Source: an uncultured Acinetobacter sp. | GTDB taxonomy: Bacteria > Pseudomonadota > Gammaproteobacteria > Pseudomonadales > Moraxellaceae | Assembly (NCBI RefSeq): GCF_947493735.1 | Contig: NZ_CANLSL010000024.1 | Coordinates: 1-41,068, forward strand | Length of the DNA: 41,068 nucleotides | Reading direction: 5' to 3' | Shown here: positions 1 through 7,485 of the stretch, piece after piece | How the letters are laid out: each line of letters opens with the position of its first letter | Numbering within the stretch: the stretch's first letter is position 1 | Translations under genes and position numbers: made by a program | The notes under the pieces: generated by a model | What the model saw: the letters and a program-made list of their open reading frames with translations, nothing else | Told to the model about the DNA's origin: nothing | Databases searched by the model: none

Positions 1-66
1 GATGAGTATACGACACGTTATTTCTCCTTTTCCCTTTAATGGGTGAGGTCGTGTCGCACTTCAAGT
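1..66 (-). mobile_element. IS30-family element, 5' end only (truncated by window edge)
   Basis: Read on the minus strand, the segment has a GGAG ribosome-binding site, then a GTG codon at 16-14, then codons for S-Y-T-H running off the window. MSYTH is the usual start of IS30-family transposases (MSYTHL...). About 50 bp upstream of that start lies CTTGAAGTGCGACA, which resembles terminal inverted repeats I recall for Acinetobacter IS30-type elements such as the ISAba125 group; the exact element is not identified. The outer end is placed near position 66 by that motif, so the boundary is approximate and no target duplication can be checked. The element lies just downstream of vapC. Confidence 0.7.
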
Positions 67-144
67 TTTAGTCCAAGGGGATTTTATTTTCAGATCATTT
101 TGCTGATTTTACAGTGCAAGCTAAAGATCAATGACCTCAGTAAA

Positions 145-537
145 CTACACCCAGTTTTCTAACCTTAATCCATCTATCCGTTCAAATTCTTTCGTATTAT
201 TCGTGACCAATGAACAGTCCAAAGACAAAGCATGTGCAGCAATCAGCATATCTAAACTACCGATCAGTTGACCACTCGACTGAAGCTGGTGACGAAGCTG
301 TGCATAATACCAAATAGCTTGCTCGTCATAAGGTAATATCTCTAATGGTGCTAGAAACTTGTTCAGTGCTTGCTTATTTCGCATAGAACCTGATTTTTCA
401 ACACCAAAAGCAAGCTCGGATGCGGTAATACTTGATATTGCCAACTCTCCAAGCCGAAATTGTTTAAATCGCTCAAATACATGTGCAGGTTTATGATTAA
501 TCACATAAATGCAGATATTGGTATCAAGTAAATACAT
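145..537 (-). CDS. vapC: VapC-type PIN-domain ribonuclease toxin
   Basis: A 130-residue single PIN domain, the normal size for a VapC toxin. These are Mg2+-dependent endoribonucleases that cut tRNA or rRNA when released from the antitoxin. Visible acidic active-site residues are D5 in the opening LLDTN motif, E41 in SELAFGVEK and D96 in GSLDMLIAAHA; the C-terminal TNNTKEF segment matches the fourth metal-site region. The ATG overlaps the stop of the upstream antitoxin gene as TAATG, so translation is probably coupled. The protein looks complete. The RNA target cannot be told from the sequence. Confidence 0.9.
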   Translation of the reverse strand: MYLLDTNICIYVINHKPAHVFERFKQFRLGELAISSITASELAFGVEKSGSMRNKQALNKFLAPLEILPYDEQAIWYYAQLRHQLQSSGQLIGSLDMLIAAHALSLDCSLVTNNTKEFERIDGLRLENWV

Positions 538-767
538 TAGAACAAGTCCTCACGAATTTGCTCACCTTGATCAGCACGTTCAAGCTGAAAATCATCTTCG
601 AATTCATTTAAGGCTTCCTGCATCAAATCCCACGGATTGTTGATAGGAAGCAGAAGTACACCATTACCAAAACGTTTAATAGCGACTTCATCGGCATTAA
701 ATCGAAAGGCTTTAGGTAATCTCACTGCTTGGCTACGCCCCGTTTGGAATATTTTTGCAACTTCCAT
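537..767 (-). CDS. vapB: VapB-type antitoxin (AbrB/SpoVT-like DNA-binding protein)
   Basis: About 76 residues, with an N-terminal swapped-hairpin DNA-binding motif (VAKIFQTGRSQAVRLPKAFRF) typical of VapB/MazE-like antitoxins, and an acidic C-terminal tail that would wrap the toxin. It sits directly upstream of vapC with a 1-nt stop/start overlap. The 5' end is ambiguous because ATG GTG ATG ATG ATG occurs in frame (779-765). I favour the last ATG (767), which has a GGTG element six bases upstream; starts up to 779 are possible. It should repress its own operon, probably through the short palindromes at 788-804. Confidence 0.85.
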   Translation of the reverse strand: MEVAKIFQTGRSQAVRLPKAFRFNADEVAIKRFGNGVLLLPINNPWDLMQEALNEFEDDFQLERADQGEQIREDLF

Positions 768-787
768 CATCATCACCATTAATATTT

Positions 788-804
788 GATATGTATCTGT
801 GATA
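788..804. promoter_or_regulatory. Candidate VapB operator (overlapping short palindromes)
   Basis: GATA-TG-TATC-TGT-GATA forms two overlapping small inverted repeats about 20-40 bp upstream of the vapB start codons. This is a position and design seen at AbrB-type antitoxin operators. It is a weak motif and is inferred from location. Confidence 0.35.
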
Positions 805-921
805 GGTATTTTAACATAGATTTTAAGCGATGATGAACCAATATCTTTGGATTAGTTTGGTAATTCTCAAGATTCAAAATTTTATATTATACTCTGTCCA
901 TCTCATTTTATAGTTCACCCC

Positions 922-1635
922 ATGAGCAAACACGACACTTCACTTTCAAAATCACAACTCGACCTACTCAAACAATTTAAAAAGCAAATTCACAATGATA
1001 GTGATCGCACAGACAGTCACGCCCAGACAAAGCGTAAAATATCTAAAAATAATCTCGCAGAAACTCAGGCAATAGAAGATGATTCACAATTATTCTCCAA
1101 AGCTATGCAAGGAGTAGAAAAGATCAAAGATCATAATATTGCACAGCCTGAAAAGACCACTAAACAAAAGAAAGTCGATGCGCAAACTTTAGCGAAACGT
1201 ATGGCTGCAGAGGGCAGTGAGATCGCAGAAGGTGAGGCGCTCTCCGATATGCAGGCTTTGCTTAACCCTGTGGCGAATCAAGCCTTTCTCAGCTATCGCA
1301 TTGCCACTTTGCAACATCGTGTATTTGAGGATTTAAAAGCAGGGAAGATGCGTTGGTTTGAAGCGGTGGACTTGCATGGTTGCACTATCGAACAAGCTCG
1401 AAGTGCTGTGCTTGAGTTGCTGCACATTGCCAAAGAAAATAATCAAAATGTGGTGAAAATCGTGCATGGCAAAGGCAAAGATGGCGTACTGAAAACTTGC
1501 GTCAATGGTTGGCTTCGTCAACATCGTGAAGTGTTGGCATTTGTCAGTGCACCAGAGAATCAAGGTGGCACTGGCGCTGTTTTGGTGCTATTAAAACGTG
1601 CTGAGAAAAACCCTAAATACGATGCACAGAAATAG
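922..1635 (+). CDS. Smr-domain protein (SmrA-like putative endonuclease)
   Basis: 237 residues. The first ~110 are polar, lysine/glutamine-rich and probably partly disordered. The C-terminal ~90 form an Smr domain with its three signatures: VDLHG (149-153), HGKG (182-185) and GGTGA (215-219). Stand-alone Smr proteins related to E. coli SmrA/SmrB are nicking endonucleases acting on DNA or, for SmrB, on mRNA at collided ribosomes. This one is not clearly assigned to either. It starts at an ATG following a TATACT-like -10 box at about 888-893. It is transcribed alone and diverges from vapBC. Confidence 0.85.
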   Translation: MSKHDTSLSKSQLDLLKQFKKQIHNDSDRTDSHAQTKRKISKNNLAETQAIEDDSQLFSKAMQGVEKIKDHNIAQPEKTTKQKKVDAQTLAKRMAAEGSEIAEGEALSDMQALLNPVANQAFLSYRIATLQHRVFEDLKAGKMRWFEAVDLHGCTIEQARSAVLELLHIAKENNQNVVKIVHGKGKDGVLKTCVNGWLRQHREVLAFVSAPENQGGTGAVLVLLKRAEKNPKYDAQK

Positions 1636-1758
1636 TTGCTTATTTATTTATGAACATTCATTGCTTTAATGCATCAGTTTTTCCAAATAATTATCATGGT
1701 TTGCGAATAAGAAATTGCGCATGAATCAATCCATTGACCTGAATTCTGCATGGCTTTC

Positions 1759-1767
1759 TGCTACAAT
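1759..1767 (+). promoter_or_regulatory. Candidate extended -10 promoter for folE
   Basis: TGC-TACAAT gives an extended -10 hexamer 33 bp upstream of the folE ATG. A TTGACC at 1734 is too far away to be its -35, so the call rests on the extended -10 alone. Confidence 0.4.
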
Positions 1768-1800
1768 GCGCTCCTTGTTTGTCAAACCTAGTGTAAGCCC

Positions 1801-2355
1801 ATGAGTATGCAACAATATTACGCAAAAATTTTAACTGAAATTGGTGAAGATTTGGCACGTCCAGGGCTTCAAGATACGCCGATGCGTGCGGCAAAAGCAT
1901 TCTCATTTTTGACCTCAGGTTATCAACAAAAACTCGAAGATGTCATCAATAAAGCGGTGTTCCCTGCGGATAACCGTGAGATGGTGTTGGTGAAAAATAT
2001 CGAATTTTATTCACTGTGTGAGCATCATTTATTGCCATTTTATGGGCGTGTGCATATTGCCTATTTGCCTGAAGGTCAGGTATTGGGCTTGTCGAAATTT
2101 GCGCGAATTACCGAGATGTTTGCTCGACGTTTACAGATTCAAGAAAATCTCACCAAGCAAATTGCCGAAGCCATTCAAGAAGCAACAGGTGCACGTGGTG
2201 TTGCGGTGATGATCGACTCTGCGCATATGTGTATGGTGATGCGTGGTGTTGGTAAACAGCATTCCACCACACGTACCGTATCGTATTTGGGTGAGATGAA
2301 AGACAATCAACAAGCACGTCAAGAATTTTTGAGTGCTGTGCCTGAGGTATTTTGA
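1801..2355 (+). CDS. folE: GTP cyclohydrolase I (FolE type)
   Basis: 184 residues, full length for a bacterial FolE. It converts GTP to 7,8-dihydroneopterin triphosphate, the entry step to tetrahydrofolate and, via QueD, to queuosine; folP, queC and queE lie elsewhere in this window. The zinc ligands C73 and H76 are in the CEHHLLPF motif and C144 is in [10 protein letters not shown]. The substrate-binding LGLSKFARI segment is present. It starts at the ATG after CTAGTGTAAGCCC; no strong Shine-Dalgarno sequence is visible. It is monocistronic and followed by a terminator. Confidence 0.97.
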   Translation: MSMQQYYAKILTEIGEDLARPGLQDTPMRAAKAFSFLTSGYQQKLEDVINKAVFPADNREMVLVKNIEFYSLCEHHLLPFYGRVHIAYLPEGQVLGLSKFARITEMFARRLQIQENLTKQIAEAIQEATGARGVAVMIDSAHMCMVMRGVGKQHSTTRTVSYLGEMKDNQQARQEFLSAVPEVF

Positions 2356-2386
2356 TTCAATTTTTTAGCGTTGGTTTGGTATGGAT

Positions 2387-2418
2387 AAAAAAGCGGAATT
2401 AATAGTTCTGTTTTTTTT
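2387..2418 (+). terminator. Rho-independent terminator of folE
   Basis: An imperfect 12-bp stem (A-run plus GCGGAA pairing with TTCTG plus T-run, two G-U pairs) with a 7-nt loop and eight T residues, 30 bp after the folE stop. Confidence 0.7.
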
Positions 2419-2480
2419 ATGATTAAAATTTAGGTAGTTAAGTTCTAAAACTAAAGTCGTGGCATATTTTATGCACCGTT

Positions 2481-2486
2481 TATAAT
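2481..2486 (+). promoter_or_regulatory. Candidate -10 box for the riboswitch-dadA transcript
   Basis: A perfect TATAAT 33 bp upstream of the first glycine aptamer. The -35 region is weak. Transcription would start near 2493, leaving the whole riboswitch in the leader. Confidence 0.5.
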
Positions 2487-2518
2487 GAAAATCAGTTAAA
2501 GTAAGCTGAAATGATCAT

Positions 2519-2850
2519 TGCGGGAGAGTGCAATGCAACATGGATATTTTAGGAAGTTTTTTAGAAATTTCTAAACCATATTTAAGTTGTATATCAGTGC
2601 ACGCCGAAGGAGCAACAGCCTCGGAAACTCTCAGGCAAAAGGACCGTGATGATTACTCACAATCTGGAGAGAAGTAGCTTAAACATATTTTTCAAAGTAT
2701 TTGTTTTTTCATATATTGATCAATGTGTTTAAAAATACTCACCGAAGGGGATGGTTGGTTTTATTTTTCTTATGTTTTTTCATGTGTTAGAAAAATAAAG
2801 CGAATCGAAACTCTCAGGTACAAATGACAGATGAGGCGAACGCATAACCT
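2519..2850 (+). ncRNA. Tandem glycine riboswitch
   Basis: Two glycine aptamers are recognisable. Aptamer I: GGGAGAG (2522-2528), a P2 arm GTGCA/TGCAC (2528-2532 and 2598-2602), the core GCCGAAGGAGCAA from 2603, then AAACTCTCAGGCAAAAGGAC and CTGGAGAG near 2664-2671. Aptamer II: CACCGAAGGGG from 2740, then GAAACTCTCAGGTACAAATGACAG from about 2816. The conserved CGAAGG and AAACTCTCAGG blocks each occur twice in the right order. The loop closing P2 of aptamer I is enlarged (about 65 nt) and holds its own small hairpin. No clear terminator is visible between the second aptamer and the ATG at 2977, so the expression platform, on or off, is not resolved. Confidence 0.9.
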
Positions 2851-2976
2851 ATAGTCAGAGAACTTAAATCCTGTTACAGCGTTAACCTCGCTCGAAGTAT
2901 TATTTATACATCTTCACTCGGTTGCCTTGTATCAGAATGAATTTCTTCGACTATATCAAATAGGTATGGGGGAGCC

Positions 2977-4230
2977 ATGTCAAAAATTTGTATCATCGGT
3001 GCAGGCATTACAGGGGTGACCTCTGCTTATGCACTCGCCAAACTCGGTCATCAAGTGACCGTCATCGAACGTCATCTCAAACCTGCAATGGAAACCTCGT
3101 TTGCCAATGGTGGACAGCTTTCCGCATGTAATGCCGAAGCATGGAATCAAGTAGCAACCATCCGTAAAGGTATCAAGTGGCTTGGTAAAGCTGATGCACC
3201 ATTGTTGCTCAATCCATCATTTTCTATGCACAAATACAGTTGGCTGTATCAATTCGTATCGCATATCAAAGACTATGAAGCCAATACCATTCAAACGGTT
3301 AAGCTAGCACTCGATGCACGCTATCGTCTATTCGATGTCGCAGAGCAAGAGGACATTGATTTTGATTTGGAAAAGAAAGGGATTTTGCATTTTTTCCATA
3401 ATGATGCAGATTTTCAAACCGCTAAGAAAGTCAATGAGCTACTGCGTAAAGGTGGCTTGGATCGTTATGCAGTGAGTCCTGAAGAAATTAAACAAATCGA
3501 ACCTGCATTGAAAGGCGAATATGTCGGTGGTTTTTACACACCAGATGATGCAACGGGTGATATTCATAAATTTACCAATGGCTTAGCTCAAGCTGCTGAG
3601 AATTTAGGTGTGACGTTTAAAGTCGGTACAGACGTGACCGATGTCAAGCTCAAAGGCTCTACTCTTCAAGACGGTGGCGTGACATTAATGATTCAACCGA
3701 GTGAAGAATCATTGGAGCAGTTTGAAGCACACACGATTGAAGCCGATGCCGTGCTGATCTGTGGTGGTGTGAATAGTTATCAACTGGCTGAGAAACTTGG
3801 TGATCGAGTGAATATTTATCCTGTAAAAGGCTATTCGATCACGGTCAATCTTGAAGCAGAACCGAATAAAGAAAATGCGCCGTGGGTGAGCTTGCTCGAT
3901 GAAAGTGCCAAAATTGTGACCAGTCGCTTGGGTGAAAATCGCTTCCGTGTTGCAGGTACAGCAGAGTTTAATGGTTACAACCGTGATATTCGTGCGGATC
4001 GTATTTTCCCACTACTACAGTGGGTGCGCACAAACTTCCACCTCAATGCGTGTAATAGTGTGCCGTGGAGTGGATTACGTCCAATGACACCAAACTTGAT
4101 GCCACGTGTTGAACGGGGCAAGCATCCTCGAGTTTTCTACAATACAGGGCATGGTCATTTGGGTTGGACGCTTTCAATGGCGACCGCTGAGATCATTAGC
4201 CAAAGTATTCATCAACAACTGGGTGCATAG
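2977..4230 (+). CDS. dadA: D-amino acid dehydrogenase (DadA-type FAD oxidoreductase)
   Basis: 417 residues, the usual DadA length. The N-terminus is a classic FAD-binding beta-alpha-beta fold (IGAGITG, residues 7-13, followed by VTVIER). The C-terminus carries the family block NTGHGHLGWTLSMATAE. DadA proteins oxidise D-alanine and other D-amino acids to 2-oxo acids, passing electrons to the membrane quinone pool. A GGGGGAG ribosome-binding site precedes the ATG. The leader contains a tandem glycine riboswitch, so expression probably responds to glycine and the enzyme may take part in glycine/alanine catabolism. No racemase gene (dadX) follows. Confidence 0.9.
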   Translation: MSKICIIGAGITGVTSAYALAKLGHQVTVIERHLKPAMETSFANGGQLSACNAEAWNQVATIRKGIKWLGKADAPLLLNPSFSMHKYSWLYQFVSHIKDYEANTIQTVKLALDARYRLFDVAEQEDIDFDLEKKGILHFFHNDADFQTAKKVNELLRKGGLDRYAVSPEEIKQIEPALKGEYVGGFYTPDDATGDIHKFTNGLAQAAENLGVTFKVGTDVTDVKLKGSTLQDGGVTLMIQPSEESLEQFEAHTIEADAVLICGGVNSYQLAEKLGDRVNIYPVKGYSITVNLEAEPNKENAPWVSLLDESAKIVTSRLGENRFRVAGTAEFNGYNRDIRADRIFPLLQWVRTNFHLNACNSVPWSGLRPMTPNLMPRVERGKHPRVFYNTGHGHLGWTLSMATAEIISQSIHQQLGA

Positions 4231-4263
4231 AATATAAAATTAGAAAATAATATTAAAAAATAA

Positions 4264-4371
4264 TGCACTGTTTTGATGCGATTTATCTATCAAAGAAAAT
4301 GTTAGCTTTAAAATGGTGCGTATTTTTAGGTGAAAAATGTTTTGTTTAATTAGATGTTTCTAAATAGTGCA
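4264..4371 (+). promoter_or_regulatory. Three candidate NtrC enhancer sites upstream of glnA
   Basis: Compared by eye with the NtrC consensus TGCACYAWWWTGGTGCA, the 17-mers at 4264-4280, 4304-4320 and 4355-4371 match at about 14, 13 and 12 positions. They are centred roughly 221, 181 and 130 bp upstream of the start expected from the sigma54 promoter, a normal enhancer distance. The most proximal site also covers the -35 region of the TATAAT at 4389, a layout like E. coli glnAp1/glnAp2. Confidence 0.55.
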
Positions 4372-4388
4372 TTTTAAAATTTGCTCAG

Positions 4389-4394
4389 TATAAT
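4389..4394 (+). promoter_or_regulatory. Candidate sigma70 -10 box of an upstream glnA promoter
   Basis: A perfect TATAAT between the proximal NtrC-like site and the sigma54-type promoter. The -35 region overlaps the NtrC-like site at 4355-4371, so bound NtrC could block this promoter. Confidence 0.45.
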
Positions 4395-4465
4395 ATGGGC
4401 AGGTTCAAACCTCTAAAATAGTGTTAGTGCTAACAATATCAATGTTTTAGATAAGGAATTAAAAG

Positions 4466-4487
4466 TTGGTATGAGATTTGCTATACT
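4466..4487 (+). promoter_or_regulatory. Candidate sigma54 (-24/-12) promoter of glnA, overlapping an extended -10
   Basis: TTGGTATGAGATTTGCT has GG (4468-4469) and GC (4480-4481) separated by exactly 10 bp, the invariant spacing of sigma54 promoters. TGCTATACT (4479-4487) could alternatively act as a sigma70 extended -10. The sequence alone cannot decide between them, but the upstream NtrC-like sites favour sigma54. Confidence 0.55.
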
Positions 4488-4562
4488 AGATCCAAGTAAA
4501 CAAACTGCCAACTGGAAAAGCACCGAACAGGTGCGGACAAATTCAACTGGAGCGTAATGCAC

Positions 4563-5972
4563 ATGTCAAATAAAGTACTTGATCTAATCAAAGAAAGTGG
4601 CGCGAAGTGGGTAGACTTCCGTTTCACAGATACCAAAGGTAAAGAACAACACGTTACTTACCCTGCTGATACAATCGACGAAGATTCTTTCGAAGACGGT
4701 AAAATGTTCGATGGTTCTTCAATCGCAGGTTGGAAAGGTATCGAAGCGTCTGACATGATTTTACGTCCTGATGCAGAAACTGCATTCCTCGATCCATTCT
4801 TCGCAGAAGCAACAGTTGTTGTGACTTGTGACGTGATCGAGCCATCGACTGGTCAAGGTTATGAGCGTGATCCACGTTCTATCGCACGCCGTGCAGAAGA
4901 ATATTTGAAATCTACAGGTATCGGTGATACAGCATTCTTTGGTCCAGAGCCAGAATTCTTCGTATTTGATGACGTGAAATGGGACATCGACATGTCTGGT
5001 GCGCGTCACACGATATCTGCGGAAGAAGCTGCTTGGTCTACAGGCAATGAATACGACGCAGGTAACTCTGGTCACCGTCCACGTGTGAAAGGTGGTTACT
5101 TCCCAGTGCCACCAGTAGATTCTGGTCAAGATATGCGTGCAGAAATGTGTGCGAAAATCGAAGACATCATGGGACCAGGTCGTGTCGAAGTACATCACCA
5201 CGAAGTTGCATCATGCCAAATGGAAATCGGTGTAAGCTTTAACACTATGGTTCGTAAAGCGGACGAAGTACAACAGTTCAAATATGCTGTACATAACGTA
5301 GCGCACCAGTTTGCAAAAACTGCGACTTTCATGCCGAAGCCCCTTGTAGGTGATAATGGTTCTGGTATGCACGTTCACATGTCGATCTCTAAAGACGGCA
5401 AGAACTTGTTCGCAGGTGATGAATACGCAGGTCTTTCAGAAATGGCGTTGTTCTTCATCGGTGGTGTGATCAAGCACGCACGTTCATTGAATGCGATCAC
5501 GAATCCATCAACGAACTCATATAAGCGTTTGGTACCACACTACGAAGCACCGATTATGTTGGCTTACTCAGCACGTAACCGTTCTGCATCGATCCGTATT
5601 CCTTACGTTTCTAGCCCGAAAGGCAAGCGTATTGAAGCACGTTTCCCAGATCCAATGATGAACCCATACTTAGGTTTTGCGGCATTGTTGATGGCTGGTC
5701 TTGACGGTATTCAAAACAAAATCCACCCAGGTGAAGCTGCGGACAAAAACTTGTATGATCTTCCTCCTGAAGAAGAAGCGAAAATCCCTACTGTTGCGCA
5801 CAGCCTAGATATGGCTCTTGAAGCACTTCAAGCAGATCACGAATACTTGCTCAAAGGCGGTGTATTCACTAAAGAAATGCTTGATGCGTATATCGAATTG
5901 AAAACTGAAGATGTACGTCGCTTGAACACGACAACTCACCCAGTTGAGTTTGATATGTACTACAGCTTGTAA
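4563..5972 (+). CDS. glnA: Glutamine synthetase, type I (GlnA)
   Basis: 469 residues, the standard length of a dodecameric GSI. It makes glutamine from glutamate, ammonia and ATP. Recognisable blocks are [25 protein letters not shown], the ATP/metal segment [10 protein letters not shown], and the regulatory NLYDLPPEE whose tyrosine is the adenylylation target. Counting from the ATG at 4563 puts this tyrosine at 398, as in E. coli with its initiator Met, so I prefer 4563 over the in-frame ATG at 4557; the GGAG at 4549 fits either. Activity is presumably controlled by GlnE/GlnB and transcription by NtrC. It is a single-gene unit with its own terminator. Confidence 0.98.
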   Translation: MSNKVLDLIKESGAKWVDFRFTDTKGKEQHVTYPADTIDEDSFEDGKMFDGSSIAGWKGIEASDMILRPDAETAFLDPFFAEATVVVTCDVIEPSTGQGYERDPRSIARRAEEYLKSTGIGDTAFFGPEPEFFVFDDVKWDIDMSGARHTISAEEAAWSTGNEYDAGNSGHRPRVKGGYFPVPPVDSGQDMRAEMCAKIEDIMGPGRVEVHHHEVASCQMEIGVSFNTMVRKADEVQQFKYAVHNVAHQFAKTATFMPKPLVGDNGSGMHVHMSISKDGKNLFAGDEYAGLSEMALFFIGGVIKHARSLNAITNPSTNSYKRLVPHYEAPIMLAYSARNRSASIRIPYVSSPKGKRIEARFPDPMMNPYLGFAALLMAGLDGIQNKIHPGEAADKNLYDLPPEEEAKIPTVAHSLDMALEALQADHEYLLKGGVFTKEMLDAYIELKTEDVRRLNTTTHPVEFDMYYSL

Positions 5973-6000
5973 TACATCCATTGTATTCGCAATTCAAGAA

Positions 6001-6027
6001 AAGCTCGCCATGTGCGAGCTTTTTTTA
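6001..6027 (+). terminator. Rho-independent terminator of glnA
   Basis: An 8-bp perfect stem AAGCTCGC/GCGAGCTT with a 5-nt loop, followed by a T run, 29 bp after the glnA stop. Confidence 0.9.
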
Positions 6028-6130
6028 TGCCATAAATCATAAATTGAATACAAGATTGAATAGTGTGCGATTTATTTGCAAAAAGACTTTATAATAGCGA
6101 TGTAATGATGTGCTTATCAATGAACATGGC

Positions 6131-6574
6131 ATGGTATTTTTTGTGAATGAATTACTTAAACTCGATAATCAATTGTGCTTTGCTTTATATTCGGCAAATC
6201 TCGCACTGAATCAACGCTACAGAGAACTGCTCGCACCGCTGAATATTACTTACCCCCAATATCTTGTGATGTTAGTGTTATGGGAAAAAGATCAGCTCAC
6301 GGTTTCCGATATTGGCAAAAAGCTTTTTTTAGAATCCTCCACATTGACGCCTTTACTCAAGCGACTTGAAGCACAAAATCTTTTACAGCGTCGTCGATCA
6401 AATGTAGATGAACGCCAAGTGTTGATTCATCTCACAGAGCAGGGCAAAGCTCTACAAAAGCAAGCTGAAAAGATTCCCGAAGCGGTGATGTGCGCAACTG
6501 AGTGTGATTTGGAGCAATTGATTGAGCTTAAACAATCTTTGAATGATTTAAGAGATCAGCTCAATCAAAAATAA
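6131..6574 (+). CDS. ohrR: OhrR, MarR-family organic-peroxide sensor repressor
   Basis: A MarR-family winged-helix protein. The N-terminal block [17 protein letters not shown] is the OhrR signature; its cysteine (C16 from this start) is the residue oxidised by organic hydroperoxides, which releases the repressor from DNA. The recognition region [30 protein letters not shown] and the wing [19 protein letters not shown] are intact. A GTG at 6110 would add seven residues. A TATAAT at 6090-6095 gives a very short leader, and no clear ribosome-binding site supports either start. Its likely target ohr lies downstream on the same strand but is separated from it by a MITE. Confidence 0.9.
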   Translation: MVFFVNELLKLDNQLCFALYSANLALNQRYRELLAPLNITYPQYLVMLVLWEKDQLTVSDIGKKLFLESSTLTPLLKRLEAQNLLQRRRSNVDERQVLIHLTEQGKALQKQAEKIPEAVMCATECDLEQLIELKQSLNDLRDQLNQK

Positions 6575-6620
6575 GCGAAACAATAAACAACAGTTTAGTA
6601 ATTCATAAGGCGTTACATTA

Positions 6621-6886
6621 GGGTCTGTTGACATTTCAACCATGCATTGCGTTATCAGCTAAAACCACAGAAACGAGGCATGAAACGAAGGGAATGGTCA
6701 CTCCCTTGCCAAGTTTCATAACGAAGTTTATGGCAGTTTTAGCGATAACCCTTCGGGACTAGGATGTTTTTTGACGCTACGTCGTTAGGAACGAGTTATT
6801 TAGAATGACTAAACTTCCTCATTCCTGCCTAGTATCGCCTAAAAAACATCCGTAGTCGCAAGCATCTGTGAAATGTCAACAGACCC
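6621..6886. mobile_element. 266-bp MITE with 18-bp perfect terminal inverted repeats
   Basis: The element starts GGGTCTGTTGACATTTCA (6621-6638) and ends with the exact reverse complement (6869-6886). A TA dinucleotide flanks both ends, fitting a TA target duplication as made by IS630/Tc1-type or some IS5-type transposases. It has no coding capacity. Inside are further inverted repeats: GTTATCAGCTAAAACC pairs with GGCAGTTTTAGCGATAAC, ATGAAAC with GTTTCAT, and GGATGTTTTTTGA with TCGCCTAAAAAACATCC. Each half can therefore fold into a long hairpin. The parent insertion sequence is not in this window. Confidence 0.85.
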
Positions 6887-6924
6887 TATTTAACACTCAA
6901 GTGAAATTTAAAGCTTGAAATGTT

Positions 6925-6948
6925 AAATATATCGTGTACGATATATTT
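6925..6948. promoter_or_regulatory. Palindromic operator in front of ohr (probable OhrR site)
   Basis: Perfect 10-bp arms AAATATATCG and CGATATATTT around a TGTA centre, 29 bp upstream of the ohr start codon. A TTGAAA (6915-6920) lies just upstream and could be the -35, so a bound dimer would cover the -10 region. OhrR as the binder is inferred from the neighbouring gene; no copy of this palindrome is visible upstream of ohrR. Confidence 0.65.
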
Positions 6949-6977
6949 TTGAGCGATGTTATTAAGGAGTTATTCTC

Positions 6978-7406
6978 ATGTCATTAGAAAAAGTCGTATA
7001 TACAGCAAAAGCAAAAGCAACAGGTGGTCGTGATGGTCGTGTACGTTCTGACGATGGTGCGTTGGATGCACAGCTAGGGGTGCCAAAAGAGATGGGCGGT
7101 GCTGGCGGTGTGGTGACCAATCCTGAGCAACTTTTTGCGGCGGGTTATTCGGCGTGTTTCTTGGGTGCGATGAAGTTCGTCGCAGGGCGTGACAAGATTG
7201 CACTTCCAAAAGATGCGTATATCGAAGGTGAGGTCGGTATTGGTCCTATTCCAAATGGTTTTGGGATTGAAGCGACATTGAATATTCATCTTGAAGGCAT
7301 GGATCAAGCAGAGGCACAAAAATTGGTTGATGCCGCACATATCGTATGTCCATACTCAAATGCAACTCGTGGCAATATTGACGTGACATTAAATGTGATT
7401 GTATAA
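6978..7406 (+). CDS. ohr: Ohr, organic hydroperoxide resistance thiol peroxidase
   Basis: 142 residues, OsmC/Ohr fold. Ohr reduces fatty-acid and other organic hydroperoxides to alcohols using lipoylated proteins or dithiols. The two catalytic cysteines are C60 (AGYSACFLGA) and C124 (HIVCPYSNATR), with the conserved arginine in TGGRDGR near residue 18. An AAGGAG site precedes the ATG. The gene stands behind a strong palindrome that is probably the OhrR operator and is followed by a terminator shared with the convergent regulator gene. Confidence 0.97.
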   Translation: MSLEKVVYTAKAKATGGRDGRVRSDDGALDAQLGVPKEMGGAGGVVTNPEQLFAAGYSACFLGAMKFVAGRDKIALPKDAYIEGEVGIGPIPNGFGIEATLNIHLEGMDQAEAQKLVDAAHIVCPYSNATRGNIDVTLNVIV

Positions 7407-7458
7407 ATCTAATCGTATAAGTACGATGGTTTAGCTATCCATTTAAATGTGCAATTCG

Positions 7459-7484
7459 AAGCTTCCTATAAGGAAGCTTTTTTT
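7459..7484 (+). terminator. Terminator of ohr
   Basis: Stem AAGCTTCC/GGAAGCTT with a 5-nt loop and a T run. It lies between ohr and the convergent regulator, whose stop codon is at 7486-7488. Confidence 0.9.
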
Positions 7485-7485
7485 A

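Noticed and set aside
4654..5201. Minus-strand open frames inside glnA
   Set aside because: Shadow frames of a strongly biased, highly conserved gene; no family features or ribosome-binding sites.
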